Shown: positions 16,885 through 26,604, counted from the first letter of the stretch. The stretch is DNA of 64,000 nucleotides from Undibacterium sp. (GCA_030645915.1 JAUSNO010000035.1:1-64000), one strand, 5' to 3'. The notes: generated by a model from the sequence alone, not told the origin. Made by a program: numbers and translations.

Positions 16885-17130
16885 CGTGCTATCTGCCTTT
16901 GTTCGCTGGTGATTTCGCTTAAGAAAGTGAGCGAAGTGGTTAGTGTGCCAAACCTTCGATTTTAACCTAGAAATGCGGTCTTTATAGCGCGCAACAAGCG
17001 CTTTTGCGGGCAATCGCATCAAGGCAAGGCCCTATCGACGAAATGCACGAAAGTTCAAGTGTGCGCGAGAATGACGACAGCTCTACCATTCTTCGCTTTG
17101 CAATGTATTAGCAAAAAATAATCAGCAGTG

Positions 17131-17436
17131 TTATTTTTTCCTGGAAATACCTTGTAGCAGGGTGGCAACATCCTGGCTAAGCGGAATGCCATGACGGCGC
17201 AGTAGTTGCACATGCAGCACCATATTCTCCAGCACCAGCTTGGCGGCCACCGCTAACAGGGTGATGTGACGGTCTTCTTCGCTGAAACTTTCCAGCGATT
17301 CCGCCATCACGCAAATGTGGCTGGCGGTCAGGCGGCGCAACTCATCTTCTTCAAAAGGCAAGTCGGCAAAATCAATCGGGTCTTCTTTCTCCACTTCCAT
17401 CATCAGTTCCTGCAATTGCTCCGGCGTGATAAGCAT
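17131..17436 (-). CDS. Conserved-looking hypothetical protein (101 aa)
   Basis: Not recognised. A GGGAG ribosome binding site precedes the ATG by seven bases. The N-terminal 30 residues are strongly acidic (EVEKEDPIDFADLPFEEDE); the rest is predicted helical with a basic RRK tail. No Cys motif, no signal peptide, no membrane segment. It stands alone between glyQ and a divergent small membrane-protein gene. The codon usage and clean start make it a real gene in my view. Confidence 0.65.
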   Translation of the reverse strand: MLITPEQLQELMMEVEKEDPIDFADLPFEEDELRRLTASHICVMAESLESFSEEDRHITLLAVAAKLVLENMVLHVQLLRRHGIPLSQDVATLLQGISRKK

Positions 17437-17692
17437 GGTGCGCTCCCTATGAACGAGATGTTTTTATTGTAGACGCAGAGTCGGTCGGCAAGAGATTTTT
17501 ATGCTTGTGTCGTAAAACGGTATTCCTCTACCGTTAATCGCTTGTCTTTTCATTTCATCCCTCCTATTTTGCAGCCCGTCACACGCCGTTTGAGTAGCCG
17601 TTGGCAACTCCTTATGATGTCAGCATTGAATCAACACTTCGTTGTTCATCACTGATTACTTAAGATTATTCACAGAGAAAGAGGCGTTTATC

Positions 17693-18037
17693 ATGAAAAC
17701 CACAACACGTAACATCTTGCTGGTATCGGGCGCATTGCTGATTTTCGCGTGTATCGCGCTGTTCTCTATGGATGGCCAGGGTATTTATATCGATGGCGAA
17801 GAGATCAACGGTGTGGCTGGTGTCGGCATAGGCATCGTCGGCTGCGCGATCGGTTTGCTGGCCGCGTTTTTCGCCCTTAGCCTGACAGGCTTGGTACTTG
17901 CCGCCGTCGCATTCTTTCTGGTCCTGCTGGGTGTGGTGATTTTTGGCGCAGTGGCGATTGCCTTGTCGCCCTTGTTATTGCCCCTGTTCTTGTTAATGGG
18001 CTTGGTATGGCTGATGAACCGACGCAAGACGGCGTAA
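17693..18037 (+). CDS. Small inner-membrane protein (114 aa)
   Basis: Not recognised. Start at ATG 17693 (MKTTTRNILLVSG) with GAGGCG seven bases upstream; the 17 codons before it are leader. Three hydrophobic segments cover about residues 8-24, 43-66 and 67-105, with a short hydrophilic, acidic loop (DGQGIYIDGEEIN) between the first two that probably faces the periplasm. Ends in basic NRRKTA. Followed directly by a strong bidirectional terminator. Confidence 0.7.
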   Translation: MKTTTRNILLVSGALLIFACIALFSMDGQGIYIDGEEINGVAGVGIGIVGCAIGLLAAFFALSLTGLVLAAVAFFLVLLGVVIFGAVAIALSPLLLPLFLLMGLVWLMNRRKTA

Positions 18038-18057
18038 AGCAATACCGCTAGAACCAA

Positions 18058-18099
18058 TAAAAAAACAGCACCGCGCTTACCGCGCGGTGCTGTTTTTTT
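18058..18099. terminator. Bidirectional rho-independent terminator
   Basis: An 11-bp GC-rich stem (CAGCACCGCGC, 18066-18076, with 18082-18092) with five loop bases, flanked by an A-run on the left and a seven-T run on the right. It serves both the small membrane-protein gene and the convergent diguanylate cyclase gene. Confidence 0.9.
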
Positions 18100-18112
18100 G
18101 GGGGCAGTCGTT

Positions 18113-19882
18113 TTAAGACTGCGATTCTTGCGCCGCCAATTTTGAAGCAAACTTGTGCACATACATATCACGGTCAGCCACCTTCAATAATCCCACGCCA
18201 TCTTTGCCGTCGGTAGGGAAGTGCGATACACCGATAGCGCCGCCAAGCTGGACTTCGGGTGCGCCCGGCAATGTGTTCAGTGTCAGTGGCAGCGCCAGAG
18301 CTGTCTCTACGCAAAGGCGTATTGCGGCAATATCTTCCGTCCTTGCCACGTTGTCGAGCATGATGGCAAATTCGTCGCCGGCGTAGCGTGCCACCAGATC
18401 GCCAGCCCTGACACTGACGCTGAGGCGGCGAGCAACTTCGATCAGCGCGATGTCACCGGCATCATGACCAAACTGATCGTTGATCGCCTTAAAACCGTTG
18501 AGATCAATAAACAAGACCCCGAAGGCTTTTTTCTCTGCCTGATGGCTGTATTCGGCAATCTTGGCATTGAGCCTGCGCTCAAAGGCATCGCGGTTGGAGA
18601 GGCCTGTCAGGCGGTCGGTTTGCAAGCGTTTTTGCATCGTCTTGAAGCTATTGGCAAGCAAGCCGATTTCATCGTGGCGGGTGATCTCCAGCGGGGTGTC
18701 GGTCACGCCATTACCCACCTGTACCGCCGCTTCCGAGAGGCGCTTCAGATCAGATGCCACCCAGTTCAAAATGCTTAGACCAATCAGGATCGCCACCAGC
18801 ACAGCCAGAACACTGATGATCACCGTGCGCTTGATGTTGTTGAACACGTCGCCCATAAAATCTTTTCTTGGTACGGCCACCACGGTGATCCATTCGATAC
18901 CGGTGTTATCTTTGACTTTTTGGTAGGCAACGTGAATCCGCTCGTTGGTGTCGTCATCAAAACTGAAGGTTTTTGCCGTTGAGGTAATCTCTTGCTGCAC
19001 ATTGAGTTCCATCAGTTTTTCATACACATTATTGAGCGTGGCATTACCGCTGTCTTTGGCATTGAGGCGCACATTGCTGCCGTCCGTTAAATGCTTGACA
19101 TTCAAGCCGGCCGAGGAGGCGATCAGGTCGCCGTTGGGTTCGATGATGAATGCCAGGCCATGTTGCGATGTTTTCAGATTGCGCACAAAGTCATTGAGCG
19201 AGCGTAAGGACATGTCGGTCGCAACGACACCGGCTAATTGCCCGTTTGCCCCCATCACCTTGCGCGCGCGCGTCGCCACCAGATCTTGCGTGCCAAAATC
19301 GATATACACCGAAGTCCAGATGTCCTTCTTGGAATTGGCCCCCGCCTTGTACCAGGGACGGGTGCGCGGATCAAATAATTTCTCTTCTCTTGAGTGAAAC
19401 GTCAGCTCGCCATTGATGCCGTTGAAGCGGTAGCGCGTGCGGTTTTCTTCCGGCTTGAGCTTGATGCGCAGTTCGCCCTCTTCCAGCGAATGGCGGAACA
19501 AGCCCAGCGCTTGTCCTGAGACATTGCCGTAATACACATAATTGTTTGGATCGATATGCAGCGAAGTGGCGATCCAGAATCGGGTGCGTAAGGCCTTTAA
19601 ATCGGAACCGATATCGTCGGCCGCCGCCATTCCGTCAGGAAATGCAGCCTCCAGGGTGGCGCCGGAACCAATCAGGTGGCGGTCTACCGCCAGGCCAATG
19701 CGCTCGGCTGTCTCAAGTAATAAATGCTCAGAGACTGTGCGCACGGCACGGTCGCCCGCGCTATACGAGAGTAAGCCGATGGCGGCGGCCAAACCAAGCA
19801 CCAGCGCCACATAAGGCACGATAAGTATGGTGCGCAATGAGAAGCGGGCAGTGATCGTTTGCCCCGGGATGTCGTCCATCAT
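18113..19882 (-). CDS. Diguanylate cyclase with periplasmic dCache sensor, HAMP and GGDEF
   Basis: 589 aa. A first membrane helix (about 17-38) leads to a large periplasmic sensor of the dCache type (about 40-330, including the NDFVRNL and IEWITVVAVP blocks), a second helix (about 333-353), a HAMP linker (about 355-405) and a GGDEF domain (about 420-580). The active site is AGDEF (501-505), a variant often active, with an RAGD inhibitory site five residues before. Single gene, ending at the shared terminator. The start could be the second Met; no clear ribosome site is visible. Confidence 0.92.
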   Translation of the reverse strand: MMDDIPGQTITARFSLRTILIVPYVALVLGLAAAIGLLSYSAGDRAVRTVSEHLLLETAERIGLAVDRHLIGSGATLEAAFPDGMAAADDIGSDLKALRTRFWIATSLHIDPNNYVYYGNVSGQALGLFRHSLEEGELRIKLKPEENRTRYRFNGINGELTFHSREEKLFDPRTRPWYKAGANSKKDIWTSVYIDFGTQDLVATRARKVMGANGQLAGVVATDMSLRSLNDFVRNLKTSQHGLAFIIEPNGDLIASSAGLNVKHLTDGSNVRLNAKDSGNATLNNVYEKLMELNVQQEITSTAKTFSFDDDTNERIHVAYQKVKDNTGIEWITVVAVPRKDFMGDVFNNIKRTVIISVLAVLVAILIGLSILNWVASDLKRLSEAAVQVGNGVTDTPLEITRHDEIGLLANSFKTMQKRLQTDRLTGLSNRDAFERRLNAKIAEYSHQAEKKAFGVLFIDLNGFKAINDQFGHDAGDIALIEVARRLSVSVRAGDLVARYAGDEFAIMLDNVARTEDIAAIRLCVETALALPLTLNTLPGAPEVQLGGAIGVSHFPTDGKDGVGLLKVADRDMYVHKFASKLAAQESQS

Positions 19883-20477
19883 TTTAATTTTTGTAGTGGT
19901 AGTGTTTGCGTTAGCAAACGCTATTGCAGATTGATAAGCAATGCCTTGTGAATCGCCTGTGATGGCAAATTCAGCAATTCGGATTGTCTCTCTTTTTTTA
20001 ATTTCTTAAGATTTGTTAACTTTCTTAAGTGCCGAATATAGCATGGCGAGACAGGCCAAACTAGGGCGATGGTGGCAAAACAGCGTTAAATCTGGAGGAT
20101 GTTTCAATGCTTTACATTGCTTCGCCACAATAAATTTCCTTGCGGAAATTAATTTATTTTTAAAATAATCCTTCCATTTCATTTGGGATCGATTCCATCC
20201 AAAACGGCAATCCAAAAATCAAAACACACGGGTAATTTTTGCTCGATTTGAATCCCGCTGTGTCGCCAACCTGAGCGCCAAGTCACCTGCTTGCCAACCT
20301 CAATGTTCGCGCCACCGAGGCGGTTCGGTTCAAGCCGGCTTGTCCGTTGCCAGCTCGCTGAGCTTGATTCAAACTTTCCATCCAGCCGTCATGAGAAAAA
20401 CGCATAAAACGCATAAAATACGCTTATCTTGCTGCGCAGACTTAACTAAAGCGGCATTCATGATGAGAGGCTGACCC
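19883..20477. other. Intergenic region, nothing definite
   Basis: 595 bases between the divergent diguanylate cyclase and GFA genes. It must hold both promoters. I see only short AT-rich stretches and a small GTTTGC-GTTA-GCAAAC palindrome at 19904-19919, close to the cyclase start. The short open frames here have no ribosome sites or recognisable protein. Confidence 0.4.
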
Positions 20478-20879
20478 ATGATCAAGATAGTAGGCAACAC
20501 CGAGATTAAAGCCAAGCACAAGGCCAGTTGCCATTGCGGTGCGGTTGAGCTGGAACTGGATTTGCCCGACGGTATAGTCGATCCGCGACGCTGTGACTGT
20601 TCCATGTGCCGGCGGCGCGGCGCTATCGTTGCCTCAGTTCCGCTGTCAGGCGTCAGGATTATCAAGGGCCATGAGGTGTTAAAGCTGTACCAGTTCAATA
20701 CCTACACGGCGAGACATTATTTTTGTTCCAACTGCGGGATTTACACGCACCACCAGCGCCGTTCCAACCCGGAACAATATGGCTACAATGTAGCGTGTCT
20801 GGAAGGCGTGAATCCCTTTGATATTGAGAACGTTCCGACTAATGATGGCGTTCATCATCCGGCTGATCGTCATGCATAG
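20478..20879 (+). CDS. GFA-family (glutathione-dependent formaldehyde-activating-like) zinc protein
   Basis: 133 aa, typical length. Zinc-binding cysteines are seen in order: CHCG, CDCSMCRRRG and FCSNCGIYTHH. Members bind zinc, and some a glutathione or carbon-sulphur substrate; the exact reaction here is not known. GAGAGG precedes the ATG. Single gene, followed by one of the dispersed palindromic repeats. Confidence 0.88.
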   Translation: MIKIVGNTEIKAKHKASCHCGAVELELDLPDGIVDPRRCDCSMCRRRGAIVASVPLSGVRIIKGHEVLKLYQFNTYTARHYFCSNCGIYTHHQRRSNPEQYGYNVACLEGVNPFDIENVPTNDGVHHPADRHA

Positions 20880-20962
20880 TGTGAACTTGATGGTGTAAAA
20901 ATAGCTTATTGATGTCTCGTATTCAATGTTGGGTGGAACTACCGGTTGATAGATGTAAAAGG

Positions 20963-21050
20963 TGCCATGCCTGACACGCAATGCCCGTGCGGCTTTCCGG
21001 CCTGCCTGGCTTGCAGGGCAGATGGGCATTGCGTGGTGGCAGGGGGCATT
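20963..21050. repeat. Dispersed palindromic repeat, copy 1
   Basis: Exact 11-bp arms ACGCAATGCCC (20976-20986) and its complement (21024-21034) enclose a GGCCTG-rich centre. The right half (GCATTGCGTGGTGGC) matches the copy at 30.2 kb. It fills the gap before the TfoX-like gene. Confidence 0.6.
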
Positions 21051-21075
21051 TTCGATTTATTCCAAGGGTGATGCG

Positions 21076-21405
21076 ATGAGTGCAAGTCGAGAATTCATTG
21101 AATACGTAAGAGAGTTACTATTGCCGCTAGGGCCGCTCGCTGACGGGCATTTCTTCGGCGGCTTTGCATTCAAAAGCGGTGACAGGCAGTTCGCCATGAT
21201 TATGGGGAATACGCTGTATTTTCGCGTGAATGAGGCCAGCAGGGGGCACTATGAGCGTGAGGGAATGGCACCGTTTTCCTATTCCACCAAAAAGGGAATC
21301 GTCCAGGTGAAAAAGTTTTACGCCGTACCGGAAAATCTTTTTGACGAGCAGGATGCGCTGATTCTTAAAGCAAGAGAGGCGATCCATGCTGCCTATGGCG
21401 CCTGA
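21076..21405 (+). CDS. TfoX N-terminal domain protein
   Basis: 109 aa from the ATG at 21076 (MSASREFIEYVREL), with AAGGGTG upstream; the longer frame runs back through a repeat and is not coding. The blocks FFGGFAFKSGDRQFAMI and LYFRVNE are those of the TfoX N-terminal domain, which in larger proteins goes with competence regulation, but stand-alone copies like this have no proven role. Ordinary-looking single gene. Confidence 0.8.
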   Translation: MSASREFIEYVRELLLPLGPLADGHFFGGFAFKSGDRQFAMIMGNTLYFRVNEASRGHYEREGMAPFSYSTKKGIVQVKKFYAVPENLFDEQDALILKAREAIHAAYGA

Positions 21406-21494
21406 CAAGAGCGCACAGTGATGCGCAAGCCTATCGCCCGATATACCGTTTTATTTTCAGCAATCTTCGCGTTTGTCCCTAACGAAAGAACATC

Positions 21495-22028
21495 ATGGAA
21501 ATGACTAAACACCTTTGTCTCATGGCTGACTACAACCAGTTGATGAACAAAAAAATGCTTGAGGCAGCGGCAAAATTATCCGCTGAAGCGCTATCGGAAG
21601 ATCGTGGCGCTTTCTTCGGCTCCGTGATCGGCACACTCAATCACATCGCCGTTGCCGACACCATCTGGTTAACACGGTTTGCGCCCTTTTTGCCGGCGCA
21701 TCGCGAGTTAAATGCCATCCTTGAATTGGGCCAGCCGGATTCTTTAGGCAGCGTCTTGTTTGCCAATCTCGATGCGTTTATTGTGCGTCGCAAGCTGCTG
21801 GATAAAACCTTGTCGACTTTGGCAAAATCACTGACAGAGCCTGAGCTTTCCATCGCGGTTAGCTACACCAATTCAAAAGGTGTTGCATCAACCAAGAATT
21901 TCTTCAGCTTGCTCATGCATGTGTTTAATCACCAGACGCATCACCGGGGGCAGGTGACGACCTTGCTATCGCAGTCCGGCATCGATATCGGTGTGACGGA
22001 TCTTGTGGCGATTGTTCCCAATGAATAA
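21495..22028 (+). CDS. DinB-family protein
   Basis: 177 aa, four-helix-bundle metal-binding family. The histidines expected for the metal site are in LNHIAVAD (near residue 50) and HQTHHRGQ (near 146-153). Members include thiol-dependent transferases and DNA-damage-inducible proteins of unknown action. No signal peptide. The gene stands alone with short gaps on either side. Confidence 0.87.
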   Translation: MEMTKHLCLMADYNQLMNKKMLEAAAKLSAEALSEDRGAFFGSVIGTLNHIAVADTIWLTRFAPFLPAHRELNAILELGQPDSLGSVLFANLDAFIVRRKLLDKTLSTLAKSLTEPELSIAVSYTNSKGVASTKNFFSLLMHVFNHQTHHRGQVTTLLSQSGIDIGVTDLVAIVPNE

Positions 22029-22129
22029 AATGATGCTGATGACGATCGACAAAAGCCTTAGTCCGCCAATTTTATTTAGCCCTTAATTCAGCCCTTAATC
22101 TAACGAGCCCTCACTGATCGGAAGCCTGC

Positions 22130-22519
22130 ATGACGACACATAGCCTCAATCACGTCAACCTGCGCGCCCCTCGCGCACTGCTTGATGCACTCAAGGATTT
22201 TTATTGCGACGTCGTGGGTTTGCACCCGGGTTTTCGCCCGGCTTTTCCTGCATTCGGTTATTGGCTGTATGCGCAAGATTCAGCCCTGATTCATTTGTAC
22301 GAGGCGAATCCAGATGAAAAACTGCAGACGAACGTGGCAACCACATTGAATCACTTCGCATTTGATTGCAGCAATCTGGCCGAGGTGGAAGAGACGCTAA
22401 GGCTTCAGGCGGTCACCTACAGAAAAGCAATCGTCCCTTTGACACGGCAGGTACAGCTGTTCATTCAAGATCCGGCGGGGAATAACGTCGAGTTGAACTT
22501 TGCCGTAGCAGACGCCTGA
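22130..22519 (+). CDS. VOC-superfamily (glyoxalase/dioxygenase-like) protein
   Basis: 129 aa. Begins HSLNHVNLRAP with the first metal His, has LNHFAFDC in the middle and ends IQDPAGNNVELNF, the usual C-terminal Glu ligand. The two beta-alpha-beta modules of the vicinal oxygen chelate fold can be followed. The substrate cannot be told from sequence; its length and lack of extra domains fit small lyase or resistance-type members. Confidence 0.85.
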   Translation: MTTHSLNHVNLRAPRALLDALKDFYCDVVGLHPGFRPAFPAFGYWLYAQDSALIHLYEANPDEKLQTNVATTLNHFAFDCSNLAEVEETLRLQAVTYRKAIVPLTRQVQLFIQDPAGNNVELNFAVADA

Positions 22520-22572
22520 TGGCATAACACGTCAAGCGCCATAGGCGGCGGTATTTTGCTATTATCTCGCCC

Positions 22573-23163
22573 ATGACTTCTGATGACCCAATTCTCCCCG
22601 CGTTACCGCCTTATCCCGGCATCCCCTTTCAGCACATTTTAATGGTACGCACGGTTGACGATGCGCACCTTGCCTATCGTGCCATGATGACGGCTGATGT
22701 GCTTGGTTTTGATACCGAATCCAAGCCTACTTTTTTTAAAGGCCAGCACTCGGATGGCCCGCATCTGATCCAGCTTGCCACCGATACGCAGGTGTTCTTA
22801 TTTCCTATCGGGCAAACCACCAATGTGGATGCCGTGAAGGCGGTACTCGAATCGGGCCAGATTTTGAAGGTGGGTTTTGGCCTTGGCGATGACAACAAAC
22901 GCCTGCAGGCCAAGCTCGGCATTGCGCCGGACAATGTGCTCGACCTGTCGCGTGCCATGCGCGAGAGCAAGCAGCGCGAGATGGGCGCAAAAGCCGCAGT
23001 GGCAAAATATTTCGGCATGAAGTTACAGAAATCCAAAAAAACCTCGACCTCCAACTGGGCGGTTGCCGCATTGAGCGAGCGGCAAATGCAGTATGCCGCC
23101 GACGATGCGCAGGTCGCATTGCTGGTCTACCGCAAATGGCTGATCGCCAGCCGTAAAATCTGA
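22573..23163 (+). CDS. 3'-5' exonuclease, DEDDy (RNase D-like)
   Basis: 196 aa, a lone exonuclease domain. Motif I is GFDTES (Asp and Glu metal ligands), motif II KVGFGLGDD, motif III YAADDAQVAL with the Tyr of the DEDDy group. No HRDC domain, unlike RNase D itself. It should degrade RNA or DNA from the 3' end using two metal ions; the natural substrate is not evident. Confidence 0.9.
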   Translation: MTSDDPILPALPPYPGIPFQHILMVRTVDDAHLAYRAMMTADVLGFDTESKPTFFKGQHSDGPHLIQLATDTQVFLFPIGQTTNVDAVKAVLESGQILKVGFGLGDDNKRLQAKLGIAPDNVLDLSRAMRESKQREMGAKAAVAKYFGMKLQKSKKTSTSNWAVAALSERQMQYAADDAQVALLVYRKWLIASRKI

Positions 23164-23260
23164 AATTGGTGACGCATGCCGTTTGAACTCTTCCTTGTTC
23201 TGACGGTCAGAATGAGCACGCAAAAGCGCTAATCCATTCAATATTTTCCATGAGGTAATA

Positions 23261-24031
23261 ATGCGTTTATCAAACAAGATGCTTGTTGTGACTGGTGCAG
23301 GTTTATTTAGCCTGATGTGCGGTACGGCACAAGCCGACGGCTTGACCGACCTGAAGGCTGCGCTGACACGCTTGCAAGGGCAGGCGCCCTTAAAGGCGGT
23401 CATCGAGGCAAAGACATGGAACCGTCAGGGCGAAGGAAGTGAGCAGGTAGAAACCAATGGCCTGGCCAGCGTTGCGGTTGACGATGGCGCACGTGGTTTG
23501 CAGGTGCTCTACAGCAAAGACATGTTGGCGCGCCTGGAAGTGGAAGAGCATGCCAAGGAAAAAAATGCCAAGACCAAGACGCCTACGCTGTCTGCTTTCA
23601 AAGAGTTTAATTCTACCGAACTGCGCCCGATGATCTCGGCTTCTGGCGGCATGTTGCGTGCGCTGGAAAAACACGTATTCAAAAGCGAGAAAATGGAAAG
23701 TTACAACGGCAAGCCGGCGCGCTTGCTGAACTTTGATTTACCTCTTGAAAGACTGCCCGAAGACGCGCGCAAATACGTCAAGAAATTTGAAGGCAGCCTG
23801 GATATCTGGATAGCGGCAGACGGTACGCCACTGGCAAGCCGTTCACATCAAAATATGTCAGGCCGCGCTTTTGTGGTGGTCAGTTTCGAGCAAAAAAATG
23901 AGAATGAATCGGTCTACAGCCAGGTCGGGGACCGCTTGCTGACGGTGCGCAAGGAAACCAAGAGCAGCGGTTCAGGCATGGGTGAAAAAGGTGAAAGCAA
24001 GGTCGTCAAGACTTTGCTGGTTCAATCCTAA
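23261..24031 (+). CDS. Secreted protein of unknown function (256 aa)
   Basis: A Sec signal peptide (residues 1-25, ending GTAQA) precedes a hydrophilic, Lys- and Glu-rich protein. Not recognised as a named family. There is a charged helical segment (LEVEEHAKEKNAKTKT) and later beta-like strands (RLLNFDL, LDIWIAADGTPLASRS) reminiscent of outer-membrane lipoprotein-sorting folds, but I would not assign it. A weak hairpin followed by eight T's lies just after the stop. Confidence 0.75.
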   Translation: MRLSNKMLVVTGAGLFSLMCGTAQADGLTDLKAALTRLQGQAPLKAVIEAKTWNRQGEGSEQVETNGLASVAVDDGARGLQVLYSKDMLARLEVEEHAKEKNAKTKTPTLSAFKEFNSTELRPMISASGGMLRALEKHVFKSEKMESYNGKPARLLNFDLPLERLPEDARKYVKKFEGSLDIWIAADGTPLASRSHQNMSGRAFVVVSFEQKNENESVYSQVGDRLLTVRKETKSSGSGMGEKGESKVVKTLLVQS

Positions 24032-24062
24032 ATCCGCTATGTGATCCGGTCATCATCAAGAA

Positions 24063-24092
24063 TGGGCTAGCTGCGGCGGCCCGTTTTTTTTG
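24063..24092 (+). terminator. Probable terminator after the secreted-protein gene
   Basis: A short GGGC/GCCC stem with internal mismatches is followed by a run of eight T's. It lies about 35 bases past the stop codon. Confidence 0.55.
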
Positions 24093-24164
24093 GTTGAGCA
24101 CGATTGAGATGAAGATCCAGATTAAGATTCAGGATATTTTTTATTTCACATTCACAGGGACAGC

Positions 24165-24902
24165 ATGAAAAAAAATCTCATCAAAATAGGTGTGTCAATC
24201 TTCCTGAGTGCGGGATTGACGATGGCGCTGTCTGCTTCTGCGATGGAGCAAGCGGTACAGGAAAAAATGACCACCACGATTCAGGCGGAAATCAATTACC
24301 TGATGTTTCTGCCAAAAACCTACACCAAGAGCGGCAAGCCTGCGCCGCTGATTGTTTTTCTGCACGGCTCGGGTGAACGCGGCAACGATCTGGAAAAGGT
24401 CAAGGCATGGGGGCCGCCCGCCATCGTTGAAAAGGACGCTGATTTTCCCTTCATCGTGGTCTCACCGCAAATCCCGCAAGGGCAATGGTGGAATTCCTAC
24501 CTGCTTAAAAAAATGCTGGACGAAGTTTTGGCTAACAACAACGTGGATAAAAGCCGGGTCTACCTGACAGGCCTGAGCATGGGCGGTTTTGGTGCCTGGG
24601 ATTTTGCCATGGCTTACCCGGAATATTTTGCCGCGATTGCGCCGATTTGCGGCGGAGGAAATACGCACTTGATCTCTCGCTTGAAAAATATCCCGACCTG
24701 GGTATTTCACGGTAAAAAAGACGAGGCGGTACCTGAGCAGCAATCCGCAATGATGGTAGAGGCATTGAAGAAAGTCGGCGGCAACGTTGAGTACACTGTC
24801 TTGCCAGAAGGCGGTCATGTGGATGCCTGGGTGTATGCCTATTCGTATGAGAAAAATAAGGGCGCATTGTTTGACTGGTTTTTGCAGCACACTAAAAAAT
24901 AA
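24165..24902 (+). CDS. Secreted alpha/beta-hydrolase esterase (phospholipase/carboxylesterase-like)
   Basis: 245 aa. A signal peptide (about 1-26) is followed by an alpha/beta hydrolase: FLHGSGERG as oxyanion region, nucleophile GLSMGG, acid in HGKKDEAVP and catalytic His in PEGGHVDAW. It resembles the prolyl-oligopeptidase-like or feruloyl-esterase-like hydrolases found in the periplasm. Substrate unknown. Ends before a strong bidirectional terminator. Confidence 0.87.
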   Translation: MKKNLIKIGVSIFLSAGLTMALSASAMEQAVQEKMTTTIQAEINYLMFLPKTYTKSGKPAPLIVFLHGSGERGNDLEKVKAWGPPAIVEKDADFPFIVVSPQIPQGQWWNSYLLKKMLDEVLANNNVDKSRVYLTGLSMGGFGAWDFAMAYPEYFAAIAPICGGGNTHLISRLKNIPTWVFHGKKDEAVPEQQSAMMVEALKKVGGNVEYTVLPEGGHVDAWVYAYSYEKNKGALFDWFLQHTKK

Positions 24903-25002
24903 GCGGCCTGCCGGCTGCAGGCAAAGCGCTTCTCCCGCTCGTGGCGAGTCGGGATGAGGATGTCTGACATTCGCGCGGTGCTAATTTTTACATGTAGTTC
25001 AA

Positions 25003-25048
25003 ACGTAAAAAAGCCAGATCAGGCAAAACCCGATCTGGCTTTTTTTAT
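25003..25048. terminator. Bidirectional terminator
   Basis: GCCAGATC pairs with GATCTGGC around a short loop with extra GG/CC pairing, flanked by A- and T-runs. It separates the esterase gene from the convergent dehydrogenase gene. Confidence 0.88.
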
Positions 25049-25059
25049 GCAGCGACGAC

Positions 25060-26091
25060 TTAGTTCTTGAAGCGCGCCTCGGCAATGCGATCAGCTACGA
25101 CGCTGGTCGGCAAGCCTTCGCTGTCGGCGCGGGCAAAGATCTCTGCCAGCGTATCGCCGATACGGCGTACATGCGCGTCCATGCCGTCTTCCGGCGTGTT
25201 CATGTACTCGTAGCAGACCTTGATGATGCCGCCGGCGTTGATGACGAAATCCGGTGCGTACAAAATACCTTTTTGACGGCAGACTTCACCCATGTCCGCG
25301 GTGGCCAGCTGGTTGTTGGCAGCGCCGGCGACGATCTTCGCTTTCAGGCGTGACAGCGTATCCGGGTTCAGGGTCGCACCCAAGGCGCACGGTGCGTAGA
25401 TGTCGGCTTGCACATCGTAGATCGCGTCGATGCCGACCACTTCAGCGTTCAATTCTTCCTGCGCGCGTTTCAGTGATGCCTGGTCGATATCGGCAACGAT
25501 CAGCTTGGCACCGGCGGCGTGCAGCTGGCGGGCGTAGTCGTAACCGACATGACCCAGACCTTGCAATGCGACGACCAGGCCTTCCATGCTATCGCGTTTC
25601 AGGTGATGCTTGACGGCCGCCTGCGCGCCGACGAAGCAGCCGAGTGCGGTAAATGGCGATGGATCGCCACGGTCACCCAGACCTGCCACATACTTGGTCT
25701 TGCCGGCGACATACGCCATGTCAGCCGGGCTGGTGCCGACGTCTTCTGCCGTAATGTAACGGCCGCCCAGGCGCTCCAGCGCTTCGCCCAGGGCTTCAAA
25801 CAGGGCAGGGGTTTTGTCTGTCTTCGGGTTGCCAATGATGACGCTCTTGCCGCCGCCGATAGGCAGGCCAGCCACCGCGTTTTTGTAGGTCATGCCGCGC
25901 GACAGGCGCAAGGCATCGCGCAGCGCTTCGGCTTCCGTCGCATAGTTCCACATGCGGCAACCGCCCATGGCAGGGCCTAGCTTGGTGTTGTGGACGGCGA
26001 TGATGGCTTTGAGGCCGGATTTGGCTTCGGAGGCGAACACCACTTGTTCGTGGTTGTCGAAATTGATTTCGTTAAATACAAAGGCGGTCAT
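25060..26091 (-). CDS. Leu/Phe/Val-type amino acid dehydrogenase
   Basis: 343 aa, the length of octameric leucine and phenylalanine dehydrogenases. It deaminates a branched or aromatic amino acid with NAD. Substrate domain: GPAMGGCRMW, then LPIGGGKSVI with the catalytic Lys, and AEDVGT. The Rossmann part has LQGLGHVGYDYARQL with the GxGxxG motif and Asp at the end of the second strand, pointing to NAD. GGAG precedes the ATG. Whether Leu, Val or Phe is preferred cannot be read here. Confidence 0.93.
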   Translation of the reverse strand: MTAFVFNEINFDNHEQVVFASEAKSGLKAIIAVHNTKLGPAMGGCRMWNYATEAEALRDALRLSRGMTYKNAVAGLPIGGGKSVIIGNPKTDKTPALFEALGEALERLGGRYITAEDVGTSPADMAYVAGKTKYVAGLGDRGDPSPFTALGCFVGAQAAVKHHLKRDSMEGLVVALQGLGHVGYDYARQLHAAGAKLIVADIDQASLKRAQEELNAEVVGIDAIYDVQADIYAPCALGATLNPDTLSRLKAKIVAGAANNQLATADMGEVCRQKGILYAPDFVINAGGIIKVCYEYMNTPEDGMDAHVRRIGDTLAEIFARADSEGLPTSVVADRIAEARFKN

Positions 26092-26604
26092 GCTTATGGC
26101 TCCGCGCGGTGAGATGTCGCTTGGCCTGATAAGGCCGGGCGATCGTGACCCGCAATAAAGTTAAAAAGAGTAAGGGGTAAAACGGTAAGGCAGATGCAAC
26201 GGTAAGGCCAGGTTTGCCGGCGGGTTGGTGCCTACAAACATGGGGTGCAGTGATTGTGTCAATGCGGGGGGAAGTATACGGGATAGGGGGGCTGAACTCA
26301 AGCTTGGCGGGGATGGTAGGTATTGCTCAGTCTGGTTCAGACTGTTAAGCAGTTCAACAAAAGAAGAGAATTGATTTTCGAAATATATTTCTAAATTGTT
26401 AATTGCATTGGTAGAATGAAAATTAATCTCTGCGACTGTTTTGTTGGTTTGTTTATACTTTATTTTTGGGGTATCTGATTTTAGCAAAGTGGCATAAGGC
26501 GTTCTGGAGAAGGAAACCGATGCCCATTTTTGGGTGGAGGTTAATGATTTAATGATTTAATGAAAATTAAATCACGTTAGTCACCAACTAATAAGGATTG
26601 CTCA
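26092..26604. other. AT-rich intergenic region
   Basis: 513 bases, clearly AT-richer than its surroundings on the right half. It holds the promoter of the dehydrogenase gene and of the AT-rich gene that follows. A 108-codon open frame on the minus strand (26161-26487) has no ribosome site and low-complexity Pro/Leu/Ser content, so I do not count it as a gene. Confidence 0.4.

Noticed and set aside
26161-26487. 108-codon frame in the AT-rich gap
   Set aside because: Low-complexity, no ribosome site, nothing recognisable.
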